From Eubacterium sp. UBA3720 (GTDB lineage Bacteria > Bacillota > Clostridia > Lachnospirales > Lachnospiraceae): a DNA stretch of 11,553 nucleotides. Both the position numbers and the translations under genes were made by a program. Below are positions 1-5,473 of this stretch, in pieces. The notes under the pieces were generated by a model. That model saw only the letters and a list, made by a program, of their open reading frames with translations, ran no database searches and was not told the DNA's origin. The DNA lies in NCBI GenBank assembly GCA_002371335.1, contig DFHP01000147.1:1-11553 (forward strand). The letters are read 5' to 3'. The first letter of the stretch is position 1; each line of letters opens with the position of its first letter.

Positions 1-620
1 CGCACACGGTCTCTCTCCACATCATCATATGCGTCCATCAGATAGATCAGCTTTCCCGTAAAAAATCCCATCTCTCCGAGGTCACGGCTCCAAAGATCCT
101 CCTCCATGATGAAAATCTCCCGCATCAGCCTTCCTGTAAGACCCGAAGCCAGGTCGGGATCTTCATTTCCTGAATTTTCCGCCTCATGGAGCTTTTCCAG
201 ATATTCTTCAATGGCTTTTACCTGTCTCGGATATCTGCCGGCAGTCTTTTCATACGCGCTCTGTATCATTTTTGCCCCGATCAGGCTTACCGCCTTCCGT
301 TCATCGATCCAGTCATCCATCAGGTTATGATAGACCAAAAGCACATTCATATCCGCGGCGTAGGCCGTATATCTGTTCCTTATGCACCGCTTCTTCTTTA
401 ACGGATGCACCATACAGCGGCGATCCTCCTCGCGGCTCTGACCCTCATACAGCCCCGTCAGCAAAATCCCGAGAAATGTCATATCGTAGGTAAGGGTGAT
501 CCTGGAACGCTGTCCGCAGTTCTCCTTCAGATCCTGACAGATCCCGCAGTAAAAATGCTGATACCGGTCCAGATCCTTCCCCTTCAGTTCATCCCTGTCA
601 ATGGTCAGATATCCAAACAT
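1..620 (-). CDS. DUF5685 family protein, 5' part only (runs off the window)
   Basis: The frame is open on the minus strand from the ATG at 620-618 to the window edge, giving 206 codons without a stop. The protein starts MFGYLTIDRDELKGKDLDRY and has a CGIC motif (C25, C28), the block LTYDMTFLGILLTGLYE (about 43-59), then AADMNVLLVYHNLMDDW (88-104). From memory this matches the DUF5685 family of Clostridia, whose function is unknown. Two aspartate-rich helices, DDWID at 102-106 and DAYDDVERD at 196-204, recall the metal-binding motifs of class I isoprenoid synthases; that link is inference. The start lies 6 bp after the stop of the upstream zinc-ribbon gene, with only a weak GAAAG ribosome site, so the two are probably one operon and translationally coupled. 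The C-terminus is missing because the window ends. Confidence 0.8.
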   Translation of the reverse strand, partial: MFGYLTIDRDELKGKDLDRYQHFYCGICQDLKENCGQRSRITLTYDMTFLGILLTGLYEGQSREEDRRCMVHPLKKKRCIRNRYTAYAADMNVLLVYHNLMDDWIDERKAVSLIGAKMIQSAYEKTAGRYPRQVKAIEEYLEKLHEAENSGNEDPDLASGLTGRLMREIFIMEEDLWSRDLGEMGFFTGKLIYLMDAYDDVERDRV

Positions 621-626
621 ACTCTT

Positions 627-1031
627 TCAAGACCTTCTGATAAATTCTGCTTTACACTTCGGACACCGGATGGAAATATTCCCCTTTCCGCGCGGGACAC
701 GCACCGTCTGGCTGCAATTGGGACATCTGAAATACCTGTAGGCACTGTCTCTTACCTTGCCGGCCGCTTCTTTATTAAACACGCCGATCACCCGGTTTCT
801 GATATCCAGATAAACGTCATTCTCTTCCATCCTCGAACTTATATTGCCTGAAAACATTCTGGCCGCACATACAGCCAGTATGATCACGTTAAACATATAC
901 ATGCCCGACGATCTCGTCAGCGCGGAAATAACGACTGAGACTGCCACGATAATAAGCATGAATCTTCCCAGTTCGTCCACGCCATATCTTCCGGCGAAAA
1001 AATCCGCCGGTCTATTCCTGAAGTTCTTCAT
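627..1031 (-). CDS. Small membrane protein with C-terminal zinc ribbon
   Basis: A 134-residue protein with two hydrophobic segments (about 24-38 and 44-60), a charged linker, and a C-terminal zinc ribbon made of CPNC (103-106) and CPKC (123-126), 16 residues apart. It is probably membrane-anchored with the zinc knuckle in the cytoplasm. No enzymatic residues are apparent and the function is unknown. The frame is open further upstream to an ATG at 1109. I chose the ATG at 1031 because AAAGGTGTGA lies just upstream of it, while 1109 has no ribosome site and would add 26 polar residues. It sits directly before the DUF5685 gene (6 bp gap). My recollection is that this pairing recurs in Lachnospiraceae, suggesting a joint role. 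Confidence 0.8.
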   Translation of the reverse strand: MKNFRNRPADFFAGRYGVDELGRFMLIIVAVSVVISALTRSSGMYMFNVIILAVCAARMFSGNISSRMEENDVYLDIRNRVIGVFNKEAAGKVRDSAYRYFRCPNCSQTVRVPRGKGNISIRCPKCKAEFIRRS

Positions 1032-1164
1032 AATTTCACACCTTTTTATTAATATATTCGTCCTTTTGCGGCCGAAAGAATCACTGCCGGATAATTCCCT
1101 GTATTTCACGGGAAATCACGATCATTGCCTGTAAACAACCCTTGCCGGCAACTATACATAAAAC

Positions 1165-1193
1165 ATGATATCTGCTTTATAGTTCAAATTCAA
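1165..1193 (-). promoter_or_regulatory. Predicted sigma-A promoter for the zinc-ribbon/DUF5685 operon
   Basis: On the minus strand TTGAAT (1193-1188) is followed after exactly 17 nt by TATCAT (1170-1165). It would give a leader of about 130 nt before the ATG at 1031. It lies back to back with the plus-strand promoter at 1210-1238. Prediction from sequence only. Confidence 0.5.
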
Positions 1194-1209
1194 TTAATTA
1201 TTTATAAAA

Positions 1210-1238
1210 TTGACTCCGGGCATGGTTTGTTCTATACT
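1210..1238 (+). promoter_or_regulatory. Predicted sigma-A promoter for the small membrane protein
   Basis: TTGACT (1210-1215), a 17-nt spacer, then TATACT (1233-1238). Both hexamers are close to consensus and the start codon follows about 50 nt downstream. Confidence 0.6.
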
Positions 1239-1286
1239 TGACACAATATTTGAAGAGAAGATCCCCTTGAAAGGTATTGAAACGAT

Positions 1287-1547
1287 ATGAATATACTCAG
1301 ACGAATCATTGCGGTCATCGGAATTATCCTGCTGGCAGGCTTATATGTCTCCACACTCGTTTTTGCCCTGATGGACAGTCCCGGCGCGAAAGACATGCTG
1401 ATGGCTTCTATCTACTGCACCATTGCAGTTCCCGTATTGCTGTTTGCGATGTCAGCCGCGGCAAAAGCCGTAGCCGGCAGAGGCACGGATACAGCGCAGG
1501 AGCAGAAACAGGAACCCGGCCAATCCGGGAAGCAGGATACAGATTAA
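1287..1547 (+). CDS. Small hydrophobic protein with two membrane helices
   Basis: An 86-residue protein: a short basic N-terminus (MNILRR), a first membrane helix at about 7-28, a short loop DSPGAKD, a second helix at about 37-60, and a polar glutamine-rich tail. Small proteins of this layout are widespread and unnamed in Clostridia; the function is unknown. It has its own well-formed promoter (1210-1238) and its own terminator (1565-1597), so it is a single-gene unit. The nearest ribosome-site match, GAAAGG at about 1269-1274, sits 12 nt from the ATG, slightly far. An overlapping frame starting near 1277 encodes an unlikely Arg/His-rich peptide and was not called. Confidence 0.7.
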   Translation: MNILRRIIAVIGIILLAGLYVSTLVFALMDSPGAKDMLMASIYCTIAVPVLLFAMSAAAKAVAGRGTDTAQEQKQEPGQSGKQDTD

Positions 1548-1564
1548 TTACAAAATAAGGAATT

Positions 1565-1597
1565 GGCGAAATGGCTTCTTACCATTTCGCCTTTTTT
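1565..1597 (+). terminator. Intrinsic terminator of the small membrane protein gene
   Basis: Perfect 10-bp stem GGCGAAATGG (1565-1574) with CCATTTCGCC (1582-1591), a 7-nt loop, and six T's (1592-1597). The loop contains the TAA stop of the convergent thioesterase gene and the right arm encodes its last codons. Read on the minus strand the hairpin is not followed by a T run, so it should work mainly on the plus strand. Confidence 0.85.
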
Positions 1598-2220
1598 ACT
1601 ACTGAATATGTAAATATTCCGTGAGCCAGCAGTTTTCCCTTCTGGTCCTCCACATCCACGTCCACAACGCTGATCTTTTTTCCTTTTTTTACCACACTGG
1701 CTATTGCCTTGATCTCAGTGCTGTCCTCCATTCCGGCTCTCAGGTAATGAAAGCTGCTGTCCAGCGTAGTCACAGCAGTTCCAAAAGAGCTCGCTGCGGC
1801 ACCGCATGCGGAATCAGCCGCCGAAAACAAACATCCCCCGTGTATCGAGCCGATCGGATTCCTGAAATACGGCTGGATCTTCATCTCGGTAACCGCATAG
1901 CCTTCCCGCATCTCGGTAATGGCCAGACCGATATGGCAGGCAAAGAGATTTCTCTTATTTCTGCTCTCCATGGCCGCCTTGTAATCAATAGGAGTTTTGG
2001 CCTTTTTCCCCGTGGCTGCCTCTCCGGCGTTTGCCGCTGCATTCTCAGAATTCATCGTCCGCGCTTCATTATCCACGCCAAACACTTCCTTTTCCTTCAT
2101 GCCGGCCGCGTCGCTGTAAGCGGCAAACTCCTCGGCTTCTTTTTCTTTTACTCTATCACTATCAGATATCACACTATTATTATCATTGGAAATTACATCG
2201 TTTTTAGTCACAGCACACAT
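1579..2220 (-). CDS. PaaI-type hotdog thioesterase with a long low-complexity N-terminus
   Basis: A 213-residue protein. From about residue 80 it is a hotdog-fold acyl-CoA thioesterase of the PaaI group, with the signature NPIGSIHGGCLFSAADSACG (121-140): N121, the HGG loop at 127-129 and an acidic residue, D136, on the central helix. Such enzymes hydrolyse acyl-CoA thioesters in the cytoplasm; the substrate cannot be told from sequence. The usual family length is about 130-150 residues. Here about 75 residues rich in Asp, Glu, Asn, Ala and Ser, predicted disordered, precede the domain. I kept the ATG at 2220 because GGAGG stands 8 nt upstream; in-frame ATGs at residues 41, 56 and 84 show nothing comparable that I noticed. 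The gene is convergent with the small membrane protein, and its 3' end lies inside that gene's terminator. Confidence 0.85.
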   Translation of the reverse strand: MCAVTKNDVISNDNNSVISDSDRVKEKEAEEFAAYSDAAGMKEKEVFGVDNEARTMNSENAAANAGEAATGKKAKTPIDYKAAMESRNKRNLFACHIGLAITEMREGYAVTEMKIQPYFRNPIGSIHGGCLFSAADSACGAAASSFGTAVTTLDSSFHYLRAGMEDSTEIKAIASVVKKGKKISVVDVDVEDQKGKLLAHGIFTYSVVKKAKW

Positions 2221-2255
2221 AATTAAGTCCTCCGTTCATATGCATAAACACAGTT

Positions 2256-2284
2256 ATTTTACACCAAAACTGTCCCGCAGGCAA
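2256..2284 (-). promoter_or_regulatory. Predicted promoter of the thioesterase gene
   Basis: On the minus strand TTGCCT (2284-2279), 17 nt, then TAAAAT (2261-2256), about 36 nt before the ATG. The -35 match is partial, so confidence is moderate. Confidence 0.45.
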
Positions 2285-2307
2285 TGAATAAGCACAAAAA
2301 CGGAATT

Positions 2308-2370
2308 GTCTGCGATCCGCCAAAGGCTCAACTCAGATGGGAATCGAGAACCTCCATCTGAGTTGAAAAA
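2308..2370 (+). repeat. Hairpin repeat, short copy
   Basis: A perfect 13-bp inverted repeat, TCAACTCAGATGG (2328-2340) and CCATCTGAGTTGA (2354-2366), encloses a 13-nt loop. The flank TCTGCGATCCGCC with AGGCTCAACTCAG is repeated in reverse orientation in the larger element at 5043-5244, and the AAAAA run after the right arm is shared too. This is therefore a short copy of an interspersed repeat, with a different loop. Its right arm overlaps the -35 box of the aquaporin promoter. Confidence 0.75.
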
Positions 2371-2391
2371 CATATTCATTCCGTTTATAAT
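2363..2391 (+). promoter_or_regulatory. Predicted aquaporin promoter, -35 box inside the hairpin repeat
   Basis: TTGAAA (2363-2368), a 17-nt spacer and a consensus TATAAT (2386-2391). The first bases of the -35 box are the last bases of the repeat's right stem arm, so the hairpin and polymerase binding could compete. The start codon follows about 50 nt downstream. Confidence 0.65.
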
Positions 2392-2441
2392 GAAATAATC
2401 ACAAATACCTGTGAAAGAATTATGAAAGGAGGAGAATCAAG

Positions 2442-3806
2442 TTGAACTTAGATAAAGATTCTCTGCGAAAATATCTTGCCGAGCTTGTCGGTACTTTCGT
2501 ACTTGTCGTATTCGGCTGCGGTACTGCGGTCGTTACACAGTGCTCCACCGATAACTACCCGGGTTATATCCTGACAGCGCTTGCTTTTGGCCTTGTCATT
2601 GTGGCCATGGCATATTCCATCGGAAACATTTCCGGATGCCACATCAACCCGGCTGTATCACTCGCGATGCTTGTGAACAAAAAAATGCCGGCCAGGGATT
2701 TCGCAGGATATGTCATTGCGCAGTTTGCCGGCGGTATCATCGGTGCCGCTGTACTTCTGGGCGTTCTCGGAACAGAGAACGGACTGGGCGCAAACGGCCT
2801 GTACAACGGAAACTTCGGAGGTTCTTTTGTCGTTGAAGTTATCCTGACCTTTGTTTTCGTACTTGCCGTTCTCGGAGTTACGTCACGCCCGGCATTTTCA
2901 TCAAACGCCGGACTTGTCATCGGCTTTTCACTGACGCTGGTGCACCTTTTCGGTATCGGACTTACAGGAACTTCCGTAAACCCGGCACGAAGCCTTGGAC
3001 CTGCTCTTATGCTTGGCGGAGACGCGCTCTCCGATGTCTGGGTATTCATTATTGCGCCTCTGGTAGGCGGAGTTCTGGCAGCCGTTCTGTACCAGTTCCT
3101 GGACACGGCACAGCCTGAAGCAGCTGCGGCTCCCGTACAGGAAAAACCGTCAGCTCCTGTAATCTCCCTTGTGCCGGAAGGCGCTTCTGACAAGGACGAA
3201 GCAGCCGAGAGATCCGCTGCCCCGGAAGCTTCCGCAGAAACCGTTAAGGCTGATTCTGTATCCCCTGAAGCAAAAGATAACGCTGCGGAAGACGCCATTC
3301 CTGAAGATGTTCCTGAGGCTGCTATCAACGGCACCACCATCAGGACCGCAGATCTTTTCGTCACACTTCCGAAGCAGACCGCTTTTTCAGTGGACACGGG
3401 AGTTACAAAGATCAGCGTTGCCGCTCCGGGCGATGAAAACGCGGACGAAGTAAACGCCATCGAGACGCAGGAAAGCGAAATGATCGCATTAAATACGGAT
3501 GATTCTACACGGATCATGATCGCCGCTGACGATGATGCGTCAGAAAACGAAGAAGAATATACTGAGACAGATCCTGATATCGCAGACGAGGATGCCGCGC
3601 TCAACTCTTCTGAAACTTCCGGAGCGTCCGCCGATTACGGCGCAGATCTCGAGCAGGCAGACGCTGATGACGCCGATGAGGCTTACCGGACCGCGGACGG
3701 GGGACTCTCAGAAGATACCGTCGTTTCCGAGACCATGGATGAGATCGCCGCGATCGAAAGCGACATCTCCGAAGCAGTAGAAGAAGCTTCCATGCCGAAA
3801 GCCTGA
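2442..3806 (+). CDS. AqpZ-like aquaporin with a long acidic C-terminal tail
   Basis: A 454-residue membrane protein. Residues 1-220 form a complete MIP channel: six membrane helices and both half-helix pore motifs, HINPAVS (NPA at 69-71) and SVNPARS (NPA at 180-182). By alignment with E. coli AqpZ from memory, the selectivity-filter residues are F49, H168, T177 and R183, the water-selective pattern rather than the glycerol one. Residues 222-454 are extraordinary for the family, which normally ends near residue 230. They are rich in Asp, Glu, Ala and Ser and predicted disordered, apart from a less charged stretch at about 297-328. Translation starts at a TTG, chosen because AGGAGG (2427-2432) is 9 nt upstream and MNLDKDSLRKYLAELVG is the natural N-terminus. 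It is a single-gene unit with promoter 2363-2391 and terminator 3848-3906. The tail has no stop and keeps its frame, so it does not look like read-through. Confidence 0.93.
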   Translation: MNLDKDSLRKYLAELVGTFVLVVFGCGTAVVTQCSTDNYPGYILTALAFGLVIVAMAYSIGNISGCHINPAVSLAMLVNKKMPARDFAGYVIAQFAGGIIGAAVLLGVLGTENGLGANGLYNGNFGGSFVVEVILTFVFVLAVLGVTSRPAFSSNAGLVIGFSLTLVHLFGIGLTGTSVNPARSLGPALMLGGDALSDVWVFIIAPLVGGVLAAVLYQFLDTAQPEAAAAPVQEKPSAPVISLVPEGASDKDEAAERSAAPEASAETVKADSVSPEAKDNAAEDAIPEDVPEAAINGTTIRTADLFVTLPKQTAFSVDTGVTKISVAAPGDENADEVNAIETQESEMIALNTDDSTRIMIAADDDASENEEEYTETDPDIADEDAALNSSETSGASADYGADLEQADADDADEAYRTADGGLSEDTVVSETMDEIAAIESDISEAVEEASMPKA

Positions 3807-3847
3807 TCTGATCTGACCGGGCGGAGCGTTTATCTCAGCGGGAGATC

Positions 3848-3906
3848 GGACCCCTGATATATCCGGTGTCTTTTAAGACACTGCTTTATATCAGAGGTCC
3901 TTTTTT
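3848..3906 (+). terminator. Intrinsic terminator of the aquaporin gene
   Basis: The arms GGACCCCTGATATA (from 3848) and TATATCAGAGGTCC (3887-3900) pair with a small mismatch and are followed by TTTTTT (3901-3906). A second hairpin, GTGTCTT with AAGACAC, sits in the loop. Confidence 0.8.
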
Positions 3907-3915
3907 GTGCCACGG

Positions 3916-4112
3916 GAAATTATGTTAATTTCCTGTGACGCAAACCCTCCGGGGGATGCACACGCCGCACAGAGGAAGTCAGCTGCGCTACCGTGCGGCG
4001 GCGCGCAAAGTCCGGTTCGCTCCCTCAGGATTGAGGGGGCTGGGAATTTGATATCCGCTCGCGGACTTTGTTTTAAACATGAAATTACGTTAATTTACTG
4101 TTGCACAAACCC
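3916..4112 (+). repeat. Modular hairpin repeat flanked by 32-bp direct repeats
   Basis: This gene-free stretch between the aquaporin terminator and the AraC gene is built of repeats. Two direct repeats of 32 bp, 27 identical, lie at 3916-3947 and 4081-4112. Between them are: CCTCCGGGGGATGCA (3946-3960); a perfect 8-bp stem CGCCGCAC (3963-3970) with GTGCGGCG (3993-4000); CAGAGGAAG (3970-3978); and an outer pair CAAAGTCCGG (4006-4015) with GCGGACTTTG (4061-4070) that encloses an inner hairpin CCCTCA (4022-4027) with TGAGGG (4032-4037). The first half matches 5137-5195 and the second half matches the reverse complement of 11478-11553. No coding function is supported. Confidence 0.8.
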
Positions 4113-4136
4113 CCAAACCGGAAGACAAACGGAAAC

Positions 4137-4967
4137 TTACCACAGACTCCGGAATTCAGACGGGGTCATCTCAACACTCTTCCGGAAAGCCCGGGAAAAA
4201 TGTGATATGCTGTTAAAACCGCATTGCACCGCAATTTCTTCTATAGAAGATGAAGACTGTGAAAGCATTTGTTTGGCCTGACGAATACGGTAGGACAAAA
4301 GATAGTCGTGCGGCGTGCAATTCATATCCTTTTTGAAACAACGTATCAGATGAGGAATACTGATCATACATAATTCAGCCATTTGTCCCAGGTCGATCGT
4401 TTCAGAAAAATGCTCATGAATGAAATTTAATGCAGGGTAAATCGTCGAATCTGCGCCGATTGGATGTCTGCGGGAGTTTGCGAGAAAACAGAGTATATTA
4501 TTAATGGACAATGACAGCTGATGCTCATCTACATTAATGGAACCACACATGTTCAGAATATCAGTAAAAAAGAACCTGAGGTCCTTTATCTGCGGGCCGG
4601 AGAAAACAATGTTTTCATTATCAAGTAAATAATTACAGTATTCAGAACTGTTATTTCCGGTGAAATGGAACCAAAAAAATTCAGCAGATCCTTCGCAGTA
4701 ATAACGATGTTCCCGGCGGCAGTCCAGCAAAACTATCTCATTCGCAGATGCAGTATAGAGATGTTTATTCGTTTCTATTTTTAAAGATCCTTCACAGATA
4801 AAAAACATCAAAAACATATCCAGGTGTTTACGCCTGATATCATAAGCCTTATTACAATAAAAATGTCCGGTCTGCGGACAGCAATACAAAGCACGTCTGG
4901 CAAAATCAGAAGGAACAGTGAACTCGATAAAAGACGTACCTATCACTCCCGGTTCCGTATGAAGCAC
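4137..4967 (-). CDS. AraC-family transcriptional regulator
   Basis: A cytoplasmic DNA-binding regulator of about 276 residues. The N-terminal half resembles the AraC cupin-like sensing domain. The C-terminal 100 residues hold two helix-turn-helix motifs, the second with the family signature GFNSISHFSRAFRK followed by MTPSEFRSLW. Counting from the chosen start, HTH1 is at about 193-214 and HTH2 at about 241-262. I chose the GTG at 4967 because AAGGGGG lies about 8 nt upstream. The frame extends three codons to a GTG at 4976, but there the purine run abuts the start codon. A TATAAT at 5000-4995 could be its -10 box; the -35 is weak. The gene is divergent from the dehydrogenase operon across a 500-bp gap, so it probably controls that operon in response to its substrate (inference). 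It appears more AT-rich and cysteine-rich than neighbouring genes. Confidence 0.92.
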   Translation of the reverse strand: MLHTEPGVIGTSFIEFTVPSDFARRALYCCPQTGHFYCNKAYDIRRKHLDMFLMFFICEGSLKIETNKHLYTASANEIVLLDCRREHRYYCEGSAEFFWFHFTGNNSSEYCNYLLDNENIVFSGPQIKDLRFFFTDILNMCGSINVDEHQLSLSINNILCFLANSRRHPIGADSTIYPALNFIHEHFSETIDLGQMAELCMISIPHLIRCFKKDMNCTPHDYLLSYRIRQAKQMLSQSSSSIEEIAVQCGFNSISHFSRAFRKSVEMTPSEFRSLW

Positions 4968-5042
4968 CTGAAACACCCCCTTTTCACATCATTTATTATA
5001 TCTCCATTTTATAAAACCTCAGATTATGCCGCAATGAGTTTT

Positions 5043-5244
5043 TCAACTCAGATGGGGAGTCCTCCTCCTCTATAGGCGGTGGGTATTGAATCAAACCTGA
5101 CTCAGCGTAGAGTTTCAATCCCCCATCTGAGTTGAGCCTCCGGCGGATCGCAGAGTTGCGCAGAGGAAGACGCACAAGTGCGTCGCGCAATTCGCTCGCG
5201 AGACTTGGCGCGAGATCCGGAGGATTGTGCATTTTCACCAATCC
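5043..5244 (-). repeat. Long modular hairpin repeat between divergent promoters
   Basis: A chain of hairpins fills the first half of the 500-bp gap between the AraC gene and the operon. A perfect 15-bp inverted repeat, outer parts 5043-5057 and 5121-5135 (TCAACTCAGATGGGG and its complement), encloses 63 nt. Then come CCTCCGGCGGATCGCA (5137-5152), a bulged stem TTGCGC/GCGCAA (5156-5161, 5185-5190) around GACGCAC/GTGCGTC (5169-5175, 5178-5184), CTCGCG/CGCGAG (5195-5200, 5209-5214), and GGATTG/CAATCC (5222-5227, 5239-5244). The first stem and its flanks match 2308-2370 in reverse; the next blocks match 3946-4010. Strand is given relative to the copy at 2308. No gene is supported here. Confidence 0.8.
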
Positions 5245-5334
5245 GGACAGTATCGGATTATGCTGTATCACAACCCAGGCTTTTCGAATAATTATAAATG
5301 ATAATTTATGTATAATTCCTGAAAACCTTATGCA

Positions 5335-5363
5335 AAGACAAATATTCATGTGTGCAGTATATT
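5335..5363 (+). promoter_or_regulatory. Candidate promoter of the dehydrogenase operon
   Basis: AAGACA (5335-5340), 17 nt, TATATT (5358-5363). A second candidate -10, TGTATAAT at 5309-5316, has no good -35 and would suit activator-dependent initiation, as expected next to an AraC regulator. The 100-nt leader that follows is A-rich with a small dyad GAGTT/AACTC around GTCGAC near 5378-5397, a possible regulator site. I cannot choose between the two promoters. Confidence 0.4.
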
Positions 5364-5473
5364 ATATGCATAAACAGAGTTGGTCGACTAAAACTCGAGA
5401 AAAACCGGAAAATCAACAAACATTTAAATTCAAAAAAAGATTCATTTAACAAGGTTTACAGGAGGATAAAAAA

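Noticed and set aside
1032..1109. Longer N-terminus for the zinc-ribbon protein starting at 1109
   Set aside because: There is no ribosome site at 1109, while the ATG at 1031 has a good one, and the added 26 residues are polar and unlike the rest.
2564..3604. A 346-codon open frame antisense to the aquaporin gene
   Set aside because: It is Ser/Ala/Thr-rich sequence that arises as the complement of the acidic Asp/Glu/Ala tail and the channel. The sense frame has NPA motifs and a full MIP fold, and I see no ribosome site for the antisense one.
3907..4281. Plus-strand open frame of 124 codons across the repeat and the 3' end of the AraC gene
   Set aside because: It is made of repeat sequence (two similar peptide segments come from the direct repeats) and antisense AraC codons. 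Such frames are a common source of false hypothetical proteins.
5319..5334. Possible CcpA cre site TGAAAACCTTATGC upstream of the operon
   Set aside because: The central CG is missing and several positions of the right half fail, so the match is no better than chance in AT-rich DNA.
4996..5449. Open frames on both strands in the AraC-operon gap (4996-5349 minus, 5132-5449 plus)
   Set aside because: Both run through the hairpin repeat, have no convincing ribosome site and encode Arg-rich unstructured peptides.
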